From the NCBI RefSeq assembly GCF_001544915.2, contig NZ_FCOE02000005.1, positions 327,450 to 391,449 on the forward strand: a stretch of 64,000 bases of DNA. Direction: 5' to 3'. Source of the stretch: Caballeronia pedi (GTDB lineage Bacteria; Pseudomonadota; Gammaproteobacteria; Burkholderiales; Burkholderiaceae). The position numbers and the translations under genes were made by a program. Positions 46,299 through 53,457 of the stretch are shown here, piece by piece. Position 1 is the first letter of the stretch; each line of letters opens with the position of its first letter. Under the pieces are notes generated by a model that made no database searches, was not told the origin of the DNA, and worked only from the letters and a program-made list of their open reading frames with translations.

Positions 46299-47561
46299 TC
46301 AGATGGCGCCGAGGCTTCTCAGCGTGGCGACCTGTTCGGGCGTGTAGCCAAGTTCGGCCATGACTTCGTCGGTATGCTCACCGAGCAGCGGCGAGCGCTC
46401 GACCTCGGTGGGGCTGTCGGACAGCTTGATCGGATTGCCGACCGTGAGATATTTGCCGCGCACCGGATGATCCACTTCGACGACCGTGCCGGTCTTGCGC
46501 AACGACGGCTCTTCTGCGATTTCCTTCATCGAGAGAATCGGGCCGCACGGAATGTCGTGCTTGTTGAGGATTTCCATCGCCTGGAACTTGGTTTTCGACA
46601 TCGTCCAGCGCTCGATCTCGGCGAAGATGTCCTTCAGATGCGGCAGGCGCGCGTTCGGCGTCTTGTAGTCCGGATGATCGATCCAGTCCTCCTTGCCGAT
46701 CACCTTGCAGATTTCGCCCCACACCGGCGCCTGCGTGATGAAGTAGATGTACGCATTCGGATCGGTTTCCCAGCCTTTGCACTTGAGAATCCAGCCCGGC
46801 TGACCGCCGCCCGATGCGTTGCCCGCGCGCGGCACCGCTTCGCTGAACGAGCCGTTCGGGTATTGCGGATATTCCTTCATCACGCCGGTGCGTTCGAGCC
46901 GCTGCTGGTCGCGCAGCTTCACGCGGCAGAGATTGAGCACGCCGTCCTGCATCGCGGCGAGCACTTTCTGGCCGCGCCCGCTCGTGTTGCGCTGATACAG
47001 CGCCGTGACGATGCCGAGCGCCAGATGCAGACCCGTGCCCGAATCGCCGATCTGCGCGCCGGAGACGACCGGCGGGCCGTCGTCGAAGCCGGTGGTCGAG
47101 GCCGCGCCGCCCGCGCATTGCGCGACGTTTTCGTAGACTTTGCAATCCTCGTACGGCCCCGGCCCGAAGCCCTTCACGGAGGCGACGATCATGCGCGGAT
47201 TCAACTCCTGGATACGCTCCCACGTGAAGCCCATGCGATCGAGCGCGCCCGGCGCGAAGTTCTCGACGAGCACGTCGCATTTCTTCACGAGCGTCTCGAG
47301 CACCTTCTTGCCCTCGGGATTCTTTGTGTCGATGGTGATCGAGCGCTTGTTGTGGTTCAGCATCGTGAAGTAGAGGCTGTCGGCGTCGGGAATGTCACGC
47401 AGTTGTTCCCGCGTGATGTCGCCCGCGCCCGCGCGCTCCACCTTGATGACGTCCGCGCCGAACCACGCGAGCAATTGCGTGCAGGTCGGGCCCGACTGAA
47501 CGTGCGTGAAATCCAGGATACGCACGCCGTCCAGCGCCTTGCCAGAAGTCTTCAGCGTCAT
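46299..47561 (-). CDS. frc: Formyl-CoA:oxalate CoA-transferase
   Basis: 420 residues, class-III CoA-transferase. It moves CoA onto oxalate to make oxalyl-CoA. The match to the Oxalobacter and E. coli enzymes is strong: nucleophile Asp173 in [12 protein letters not shown], the flexible glycine loop in [10 protein letters not shown] (251-253), [18 protein letters not shown], and [27 protein letters not shown]. The start has GGGAG eight bases upstream. The usual partner, oxalyl-CoA decarboxylase, is absent. The gene is divergent from sucC-sucD, and its upstream region holds the motif found at other promoters of this cluster. Confidence 0.93.
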   Translation of the reverse strand: MTLKTSGKALDGVRILDFTHVQSGPTCTQLLAWFGADVIKVERAGAGDITREQLRDIPDADSLYFTMLNHNKRSITIDTKNPEGKKVLETLVKKCDVLVENFAPGALDRMGFTWERIQELNPRMIVASVKGFGPGPYEDCKVYENVAQCAGGAASTTGFDDGPPVVSGAQIGDSGTGLHLALGIVTALYQRNTSGRGQKVLAAMQDGVLNLCRVKLRDQQRLERTGVMKEYPQYPNGSFSEAVPRAGNASGGGQPGWILKCKGWETDPNAYIYFITQAPVWGEICKVIGKEDWIDHPDYKTPNARLPHLKDIFAEIERWTMSKTKFQAMEILNKHDIPCGPILSMKEIAEEPSLRKTGTVVEVDHPVRGKYLTVGNPIKLSDSPTEVERSPLLGEHTDEVMAELGYTPEQVATLRSLGAI

Positions 47562-47658
47562 GGTTTTGTCTCCCAAGTCTTACGTTCAACGTTTATAGGT
47601 TCACATTTATTTGTACATCGTATGCGCGATCGCGCCAGGCGAGTCGTGTCGCTTCACG

Positions 47659-47672
47659 TGATATACAATATT
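47659..47672. promoter_or_regulatory. Regulon motif upstream of frc
   Basis: TGATATACAATATT, 98 bp before the frc start codon. On the minus strand a TTGACT -35-like element (47691-47696) precedes it, so the motif lies at about the -10. A related sequence ttgtacatcg (8 of 10 matches to the reverse complement of TGATATACAA) is at 47611-47620. The same motif recurs at 47856, 51303 and 52382. Confidence 0.65.
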
Positions 47673-47813
47673 CCAGACACAATATTAGTCAACTGTATCC
47701 CGCTCGGCGAAAACCCTGTGACGCGCCGCACGATCGGCTGAAACGCTTACTCTTGAACGATCTCGGTCGAAATTGCGCTGCACCGCGTCAAATTTCGTAA
47801 TTCTCTGACTAAT

Positions 47814-47840
47814 TCCCGAACAGTCGTCGGGATTTTTTTT
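47814..47840 (+). terminator. Terminator-like hairpin upstream of sucC
   Basis: tcccga, loop acagtcg, tcggga, then eight T. The stem is only 6 bp, but the T-run is clean. It lies just before the sucC promoter motif and could shield sucCD from upstream transcription or act as an attenuator. The rest of the 373-bp frc-sucC spacer shows nothing more. Confidence 0.45.
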
Positions 47841-47855
47841 GCGCTCCGTGAAATG

Positions 47856-47869
47856 TGATATACAGTATT
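47856..47869. promoter_or_regulatory. Regulon motif upstream of sucC
   Basis: TGATATACAGTATT, 65 bp before the sucC start codon. It overlaps a plausible -10 (cagtat) set behind ttgcgc. Same motif as upstream of frc, the reductase and the gntR pair. Confidence 0.65.
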
Positions 47870-47934
47870 TCATCGCGCCACTCGACGCGTTTTTTGTCTT
47901 GCGCGCATTCCCATCAGAGGACACAGGAGACGCA

Positions 47935-49125
47935 ATGAACATCCACGAATATCAGGCGAAGGCGCTGCTGCGAAAGTACGGCGTCGCGGTTCCAGAGGGC
48001 CGCGTCGCCTTTTCCGCGCAGGAAGCCGCCGATGCGGCGCGCGCGATCGGCGGGCCGGTCTGGGTCGTGAAATCGCAGATTCACGCGGGCGGCCGTGGCG
48101 CCGGCCGCTTCGCCAACGATCCGGACGGCAAGGGCGGCGTGCGAGTCGTGAAATCGGTGGACGACGTGCGTGAGAACGCGCAAAAAATGTTGTCGTCGGT
48201 GCTCGTGACCAAGCAGACCGGCGCGGCGGGCAAGGAAGTGAAGCGTCTCTATATCGAGGAAGGCTGCGACATCGCGCGCGAGCTGTATCTCGGCATGCTG
48301 GTCGATCGCGCCACGTCGCGCATCACGATCATGGCGTCGACCGAAGGCGGCATGGAGATCGAGGAAGTCGCGCATCGCACGCCGGAGAAAATCCTCAAGG
48401 TCGCGATCGATCCCGCCACCGGGCTGCAGCCCTTTCATACGCGGCAGATCGCGTTCGGGCTGGGCCTCACCGGCAAGCAAGTCGGCGCGGCGTCGAAATT
48501 CATTACCGCGCTGTATCAGGCCTTCATCGATCTGGATGCGTCGATCGTCGAAGTGAATCCGCTCGTCGTGACCGGTTCGGGCGACGTGATGGCGCTCGAC
48601 GCCAAGCTCAATTTCGACGACAACGCGCTCTATCGCCATCCGGATATCGAAAAGCTGCGCGACGAAGACGAGGAAGATCCCGCCGAAATCGAAGCGGCGA
48701 AGCACGGCCTCAACTACGTGAAGCTCGACGGCAACATCGGCTGCATGGTGAACGGCGCCGGTCTCGCGATGGCCACGATGGACATCATCAAGCTCTACGG
48801 CGGCGAGCCCGCGAACTTTCTCGACGTCGGCGGCGGAGCGACGCAGGAGCGCGTCGCGACCGCGTTCAAGCTGATCCTGCGCGACCCGAAGGTGCAAGGG
48901 ATTCTCGTCAATATCTTCGGCGGCATCATGCGTTGCGACGTGATCGCGCAAGGCGTCGTCGCGGCCGCGCGCGAGATCGATCTGAGCGTCCCGCTCGTCG
49001 TGCGCCTCGCCGGAACGAACGTCGATGCGGGCCGCGAGATTCTGCGCAGCTCCGGCCTCACCATCATTGCCGCCGACAATCTCGCCGATGCCGCCGACAA
49101 GATCGTCAGCGCCGTCTATCATTGA
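47935..49125 (+). CDS. sucC: Succinyl-CoA synthetase-type CoA ligase, beta subunit (paralogue in oxalate cluster)
   Basis: 396 residues. ATP-grasp CoA-ligase beta subunit: N-terminal [17 protein letters not shown], nucleotide-binding [12 protein letters not shown], metal-ligand segment VEVNPLVV, and the C-terminal flavodoxin-like domain [14 protein letters not shown] ... [13 protein letters not shown]. The middle (about 165-195, [20 protein letters not shown]) reads more like alphaproteobacterial SucC or malate-CoA ligase MtkA than the betaproteobacterial TCA enzyme, as I recall them. With the motif at 47856 and frc next door, I infer that it regenerates succinyl-CoA as CoA donor for Frc or directly activates a dicarboxylate. 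AGGAGA precedes the ATG. Confidence 0.85.
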   Translation: MNIHEYQAKALLRKYGVAVPEGRVAFSAQEAADAARAIGGPVWVVKSQIHAGGRGAGRFANDPDGKGGVRVVKSVDDVRENAQKMLSSVLVTKQTGAAGKEVKRLYIEEGCDIARELYLGMLVDRATSRITIMASTEGGMEIEEVAHRTPEKILKVAIDPATGLQPFHTRQIAFGLGLTGKQVGAASKFITALYQAFIDLDASIVEVNPLVVTGSGDVMALDAKLNFDDNALYRHPDIEKLRDEDEEDPAEIEAAKHGLNYVKLDGNIGCMVNGAGLAMATMDIIKLYGGEPANFLDVGGGATQERVATAFKLILRDPKVQGILVNIFGGIMRCDVIAQGVVAAAREIDLSVPLVVRLAGTNVDAGREILRSSGLTIIAADNLADAADKIVSAVYH

Positions 49126-49138
49126 GAGGAAGCCCGAC

Positions 49139-50011
49139 ATGAGCGTCTTGATCAACAAAGATACGAAAGTGATTTGCCAGGGCTTCACTGGCGCGCAGGG
49201 CACGTTTCATTCGGAACAGGCGATTGCCTACGGCACGCGCATGGTCGGCGGCGTGACGCCCGGCAAAGGCGGCACGACGCATCTGGATCTGCCCGTGTTC
49301 GACACCGTCGCCGATGCGGTCGACAGAACCGGCGCGGACGCGTCCGTGATTTACGTGCCGCCGCCCTTCGCCGCCGACGCGATTCTCGAAGCCATCGACG
49401 CGGAAGTGCCGTTCATCGTCTGCATCACGGAAGGCATTCCGGTGCTCGATATGCTGCGCGTGAAGCGCGCCCTGAGCGGCTCGAACAGCCGGCTCGTCGG
49501 GCCGAACTGTCCGGGCGTCATCACGCCGGGACAATGCAAGATCGGCATCATGCCGGGGCATATCCATCAGCCGGGGAAGATCGGCGTGGTGTCGCGCTCA
49601 GGCACGCTCACTTATGAAGCCGTCGCGCAGACGACCGCGGCCGGGCTCGGCCAGACCACGTGCATCGGCATCGGCGGCGATCCGGTGAACGGGACGAATT
49701 TCATCGACTGTCTCTCGCTCTTTCTGGAGGACGACGCGACCGAAGGCATCATCATGATCGGCGAGATCGGCGGTTCGGCCGAGGAAGAGGCCGCGCAATT
49801 CCTGAAGGATGCGAAGACGAAGAAGCCCGTCGTGGGCTTCATCGCCGGAACGACCGCGCCGCCGGGACGCCGCATGGGTCACGCGGGCGCGATCATCTCG
49901 GGCGGCTCGGGCACCGCGAGCGCGAAGATCGACGCGATGAAGTCCGCGGGCATTCACGTCGCGGATTCGCCCGCCGCGCTCGGCGAAACGATGCTGCGCG
50001 CCATGCGCTAA
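49139..50011 (+). CDS. sucD: Succinyl-CoA synthetase-type CoA ligase, alpha subunit (paralogue in oxalate cluster)
   Basis: 290 residues, the normal length. A CoA-binding Rossmann domain ([21 protein letters not shown]) is followed by the catalytic domain with [43 protein letters not shown] and the phospho-His in [17 protein letters not shown]. It starts 13 bp after sucC, with GAGAGGA upstream. The two subunits should form the active ligase. Substrate choice (succinate, malate or another dicarboxylate) is not decided by what I can see. Confidence 0.88.
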   Translation: MSVLINKDTKVICQGFTGAQGTFHSEQAIAYGTRMVGGVTPGKGGTTHLDLPVFDTVADAVDRTGADASVIYVPPPFAADAILEAIDAEVPFIVCITEGIPVLDMLRVKRALSGSNSRLVGPNCPGVITPGQCKIGIMPGHIHQPGKIGVVSRSGTLTYEAVAQTTAAGLGQTTCIGIGGDPVNGTNFIDCLSLFLEDDATEGIIMIGEIGGSAEEEAAQFLKDAKTKKPVVGFIAGTTAPPGRRMGHAGAIISGGSGTASAKIDAMKSAGIHVADSPAALGETMLRAMR

Positions 50012-50119
50012 TCGTCACGGATGCGGCACGATTCGACCTGCCGCATCATTCTTTACATTTTCATTACGCAACTGAAGTAGAATCGCAGGTTGATCTCAAC
50101 CTCGTTCGACGGAGTCGCC

Positions 50120-50203
50120 GTGATCGGCCTGTTCTACACTTCTGTCGCCGCGCTGTTGCTTTCCATGACGATCGAGCAAGCGTTGGCAATCCCGGTTCTG
50201 TAA
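50120..50203 (+). CDS. 27-residue hydrophobic peptide
   Basis: Starts at a GTG with GGAG six bases upstream: MIGLFYTSVAALLLSMTIEQALAIPVL. One membrane helix long. It stands 108 bp after sucD and 10 bp before a strong terminator, so it could be the last gene of the operon or a separate short transcript. Small membrane peptides of this kind are often real but overlooked. No family is known to me. Confidence 0.4.
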   Translation: MIGLFYTSVAALLLSMTIEQALAIPVL

Positions 50204-50213
50204 CTCAACACGC

Positions 50214-50251
50214 AAAAAAGGCCGCGCGGCACATGCCACGCGGCCTTTTTT
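50214..50251. terminator. Bidirectional terminator between sucCD and gntR
   Basis: aaaaaaggccgcg, loop of twelve bases, cgcggcctttttt: a 13-bp stem with T-run on either strand. It lies after the 27-residue peptide and 24 bp below the gntR stop codon. Confidence 0.9.
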
Positions 50252-50275
50252 CATTTCTGACACTTCAATCCGGCA

Positions 50276-51007
50276 TCAATCCAGAAAGTCGCAATTCGCC
50301 TCGACGAACGCCGCCAGATCGAGCGAATGCTGCTTCACGAGCCGCTCGACCAGTTCCGTATCGCGCTTCTCCAGCGCCTCGATGATGCGCATGTGATCGA
50401 CGATCGAGCGCGACGCCCGGTCGCTCTGCGAGATGGTCATCTTACGGATCGCGCGCACGTGCACGAAGATGTTCTTGATCGTGTCGAAGATGATCTCCGA
50501 CTTCGCCAGCCGCACGATCGCGGAATGGAACGCGATGTTCGCTTCCGAATATTCGTCGATATGCTCGGCCGGGGTCGAATCGCGGAAATTGTCGAACATG
50601 TGGCGCAACTGCGCGATTTCCGCGTCGGTCGCGCGCTGCGTCGCGAGGCGCGCCGCCATGCTCTCGAGCGCCGCCCACATATGAATCATTTCGACGATCT
50701 CGCGCTTGGTCTTGCGCAGGATATAGACGCCGCGCCTTGGCACCGTGCGCAGAAAGCCTTCCTGCTCAAGCAGCGTCATGGCCTCGCGGATAGGCGTGCG
50801 CGAGACGCCGAGCGCTTCGGTCAGCTCTTTTTCATCGAGACGGATTTCTTCCCGCGAACGGTAGATGTCCGCTTCGGCGATCGCCTGCCGCAGTTTCGCG
50901 TACGCCTGATCGCGCAGCGAAACCGTGGCATTGATCGGTTCCAGCGAAAGCGTGAGTCCCGTGGGCCGAACGTCCGGCCTGTCTACCGATTGAGTATCAG
51001 ATGGCAT
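50276..51007 (-). CDS. GntR-family regulator, FadR/FCD type
   Basis: 243 residues. The winged HTH at about 40-100 (LRDQAYAKLRQAIAEADI ... DEKELTEALGVSRTPIREAMTLLEQEGFLRTVPRRGVYI) is followed by an all-helical FCD effector domain with its metal-ligand residues (FHSAIVRLAK, DHMRIIEALEKRD, VKQHSLDL). FCD regulators usually bind small organic acids. It lies inside the oxalate module, and the motif at 51291-51303 suggests self-regulation together with frc, sucCD and the reductase. The ribosome-binding site is poor. The upstream small membrane protein overlaps its start by 11 bp. Confidence 0.9.
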   Translation of the reverse strand: MPSDTQSVDRPDVRPTGLTLSLEPINATVSLRDQAYAKLRQAIAEADIYRSREEIRLDEKELTEALGVSRTPIREAMTLLEQEGFLRTVPRRGVYILRKTKREIVEMIHMWAALESMAARLATQRATDAEIAQLRHMFDNFRDSTPAEHIDEYSEANIAFHSAIVRLAKSEIIFDTIKNIFVHVRAIRKMTISQSDRASRSIVDHMRIIEALEKRDTELVERLVKQHSLDLAAFVEANCDFLD

Positions 51008-51218
51008 TGATGGCTTGATTTCCCAAGTGCGGACGGCGAGCGTCGACACGCTTGCCCGAACCGCCGTTCTGATCCTCCGCCGCGAGACCGGCGAAGCGAC
51101 CGTGATTCTGTGCGCGCTGCAGCATGCTCTGCGGCACCGACGACGCAATCATAAACGTAACACCCACACCAACGGCAACCAGCGCGAATCCGACAACTAC
51201 CAACAGGGCGATGCTCAT
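50997..51218 (-). CDS. Small membrane protein coupled to gntR
   Basis: 73 residues. One N-terminal membrane helix (IALLVVVGFALVAVGVGVTFMIA) is followed by a polar, basic tail (SMLQRAQNHGRFAGLAAEDQNGGSGKR). GGAG lies seven bases before the ATG at 51218, an excellent site. Its 3' end overlaps the gntR start by 11 bp, and gntR has a poor ribosome-binding site of its own, so translational coupling is likely. It could be a membrane partner of the regulator or an accessory protein. No known family. Confidence 0.6.
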   Translation of the reverse strand: MSIALLVVVGFALVAVGVGVTFMIASSVPQSMLQRAQNHGRFAGLAAEDQNGGSGKRVDARRPHLGNQAINAI

Positions 51219-51290
51219 TTCAGGCTCCGGTTAAATCACTCAAGAGCCCTCAGTATATGCTGCGTCGCAGCAGAACGCAACGTATTTTGC

Positions 51291-51303
51291 ATCTTGTATA
51301 TCA
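51291..51303. promoter_or_regulatory. Regulon motif before the small-protein/gntR pair
   Basis: On the minus strand TGATATACAAGAT. It fills the 17-bp spacer between TTGTTT and AAATAC, which form a plausible -35/-10 pair. Binding here would block the promoter, which fits autorepression by the GntR protein. Confidence 0.65.
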
Positions 51304-51332
51304 GAAACAACGCTGGCGCCTTTGTCTGCAGT

Positions 51333-52346
51333 TTAGGCGGCTTTTTGGGATTGCGGGAGCGGCAATGCCTTCGCCGTGCCTTGGTTGACGCCCTCGCGCA
51401 GCTTGATCAATGCGAGCACCGCATCGAGCATCGGCGTCTCGACGTGCACCAGGCGGCCGATCTCCTGCACGACGGTCATCAAGGGATCGATTTCCATCGG
51501 CCGACCTGCTTCGCAGTCCATCAGCATCGACGTTTTGTGCGCGCCGACCGCGCCCGCGCCGTTGATGCGCCGCTCCACATCGACGCGGAAGTTGACGCCG
51601 ATCCGGTCGCCGATGGCCTTCGCCTCCAGCATCATCGCCTTCGAGAGCGCGCGCGTGCCGGGATCGCTCGTCAGAACGTCGAGCGTCGCGCCGGTCAGCG
51701 CGCTGATCGGGTTGAAGCACAGGTTGCCCCACAGCTTCAGCCAGATTTCGTCGCGGATGTTGTCGCGCATCGGCGCTTCCATGTCCGCTTTGGCCATCAG
51801 GTCGTGAAATGCCTGCAGACGCGGCGTGATTTCCCCGCTCGGCTCGCCGATCGGAAATTTCTTGCCGTAGTGATGCTCGATGACGCCCGGCTCCGCGATC
51901 TCCGCCGCCGGCAGCAGCACGCAGCCGATGGCCCGCTGCGGTCCGAACACGTCCCATTGCCGGCCGCCCGGGTCGACGCTTTGCAGTTTCGTGCCTTCGA
52001 GTTCGCCGCCGTGCTTGTAGAAGTACCAGTAAGGCAATCCGTTCACGGCCGTGACGATCGCCGTCTCCGGACCGAGCAGCGGCGGAATCAGGTCGACGAC
52101 TGCTGGAATCGAATGCGCCTTCAACGCAATGATCACGAAATCCTGCGGCCCCAGTTCGGCGGGATTGTTCGTGCAGCGCACCTTGACGACGTGTTCCTCA
52201 CCGTCGATACGAAGCTTGACGCCGTTCGCCTGCATGGCCGCCAGATGCGGTCCGCGCGCGACGAAACTGACGTCCGCACCCGCGCGCGCCAGTTGCGCAC
52301 CCATATAGCCGCCGATCGCGCCGGCGCCGTACACGCAGATTTTCAT
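51333..52346 (-). CDS. Ketopantoate-reductase-family protein, proposed oxalyl-CoA reductase (PanE2-like)
   Basis: 337 residues. An NADP Rossmann loop (VYGAGAIGGYMG, 7-12 as GxGxxG) is followed by the catalytic helical domain with Lys204, Asn208 and Asn212 in IWLKLWGNLCFNPISALTG and the late motif TSMLMDCEAGRPMEID. Sequence alone would give 2-dehydropantoate 2-reductase. However, no pantothenate genes are near, it shares the promoter motif with frc and sucCD, and Methylobacterium extorquens uses a PanE-family enzyme (PanE2) to reduce oxalyl-CoA to glyoxylate. I therefore infer that reaction here. CAGGAG lies seven bases before the ATG at 52346. Confidence 0.8.
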   Translation of the reverse strand: MKICVYGAGAIGGYMGAQLARAGADVSFVARGPHLAAMQANGVKLRIDGEEHVVKVRCTNNPAELGPQDFVIIALKAHSIPAVVDLIPPLLGPETAIVTAVNGLPYWYFYKHGGELEGTKLQSVDPGGRQWDVFGPQRAIGCVLLPAAEIAEPGVIEHHYGKKFPIGEPSGEITPRLQAFHDLMAKADMEAPMRDNIRDEIWLKLWGNLCFNPISALTGATLDVLTSDPGTRALSKAMMLEAKAIGDRIGVNFRVDVERRINGAGAVGAHKTSMLMDCEAGRPMEIDPLMTVVQEIGRLVHVETPMLDAVLALIKLREGVNQGTAKALPLPQSQKAA

Positions 52347-52381
52347 GATTGTCTCCTGAGGGTTGTAGCCTTTTAGCCTTC

Positions 52382-52421
52382 TGATATACAAGATACTACA
52401 TTCCGTATCGAGCAAGGACAA
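52382..52421 (-). promoter_or_regulatory. Promoter and regulon motif of the PanE2-like gene
   Basis: On the minus strand TTGTCC (52421-52416), 17 bp, TAGTAT (52398-52393) form a good -35/-10 pair. It is followed at once by the motif, which reads TGATATACAAGAT on the plus strand (52382-52394) and overlaps the expected transcription start. This is a classic repressor position. The start codon is 36 bp further on. Confidence 0.7.
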
Positions 52422-52506
52422 GGCGAATCGTGCATATGCGGACGAGCGAAAACCCGCATGCGCGAGGCGTGCCGCGGGTGTGCGATGCGGGAAGGAAACG
52501 CGTCGG

Positions 52507-53445
52507 TCAGGCCTCGACGGCCTGGCCCGTGATGTGAGTATGCGACGAGGATGCGATGAAGTGTGACCAGACGTTCGCCGCGCTGGCACGCAGCGCGCGG
52601 TTCCTGCGCCGCACGAGCATGATGGTGCGCGAGGCATCCGGCACGAGCGGGATAAAGCGCGACCGCGCGCTGTCGCATGCGGCGCGCGCGTGCATCGGCA
52701 GAATGCCGACGCCGAGACCGGCTTCGGCCATGCGCGCAACCGCCGTCGCCTGCGTGAGCTTCTGACGCACCGCGCCGGTCACGCCGTGCAGCGCGAGCGC
52801 CGCTTCGATGGCGGCGAGGCTGCCGGTGTCGTCATCGAGAAGCAGAATCGGCGTGCCGCGCAGTTGCTGCCAGTCGATGCGCGCAGCCGCGTTCAGCCGA
52901 TGCGACGCGCCGACGACGGCGGCAAAGCCATCGGCGAACAGCGGCTCGGCGGCGAGTTCGTCGAGATTGTCCGGCGCAATGACCACGCCCATTTCCGCCT
53001 CGCCCGAACGCACGAGCTGCAAGACGGCGTTCTGCGGACGATCCATCACGACGACCGTAATATCCGGCAGGCGCTCGCGACATGAACCGAGCAGCGCGGG
53101 CAGGACGCTCGCCGTCAGACCGCAACTGCTCGCGAGATTCACCACGCCCGGCTCGCCACCTTCCTGCGGGCGCGGCCTGAGGGTCGCTTCCAGTTCCTCG
53201 ACGAGCGGCGCGATGCGCGCAAGCAGGCGCCGGCCGGTATCGGTGAGCGCGACCTGGCGCGTGGTGCGATCGAAGAGCCGCAGCGCGATTTCGTCTTCGA
53301 GTTCGCGGATGCTGCGGCTGACCGCCGACTGCGTGATGCCGAATTCATCGCCGGCGCGCGTGAAGCTGCGATGCCGCGCGAGCGTGACGAACAGCCTCAG
53401 TTGATGCAGCGAGACGCTGAGTGACGGAAGCTGTTCGCGCGCCAT
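52507..53445 (-). CDS. LysR-family regulator linked to the oxalate antiporter
   Basis: 312 residues. HTH RSFTRAGDEFGITQSAVSRSIRELEDEI in the first 65 residues, then an effector domain (VNLASSCGLTASVLPALLGS, DLDELAAEPLFADGFAAVVG). It starts 12 bp after the antiporter stop on the same strand, so it is probably transcribed with it. This unusual co-directional order suggests that it monitors the imported substrate. No copy of the shared motif lies between the two genes. Confidence 0.88.
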   Translation of the reverse strand: MAREQLPSLSVSLHQLRLFVTLARHRSFTRAGDEFGITQSAVSRSIRELEDEIALRLFDRTTRQVALTDTGRRLLARIAPLVEELEATLRPRPQEGGEPGVVNLASSCGLTASVLPALLGSCRERLPDITVVVMDRPQNAVLQLVRSGEAEMGVVIAPDNLDELAAEPLFADGFAAVVGASHRLNAAARIDWQQLRGTPILLLDDDTGSLAAIEAALALHGVTGAVRQKLTQATAVARMAEAGLGVGILPMHARAACDSARSRFIPLVPDASRTIMLVRRRNRALRASAANVWSHFIASSSHTHITGQAVEA

Positions 53446-53457
53446 GCCGCGGCCGCC

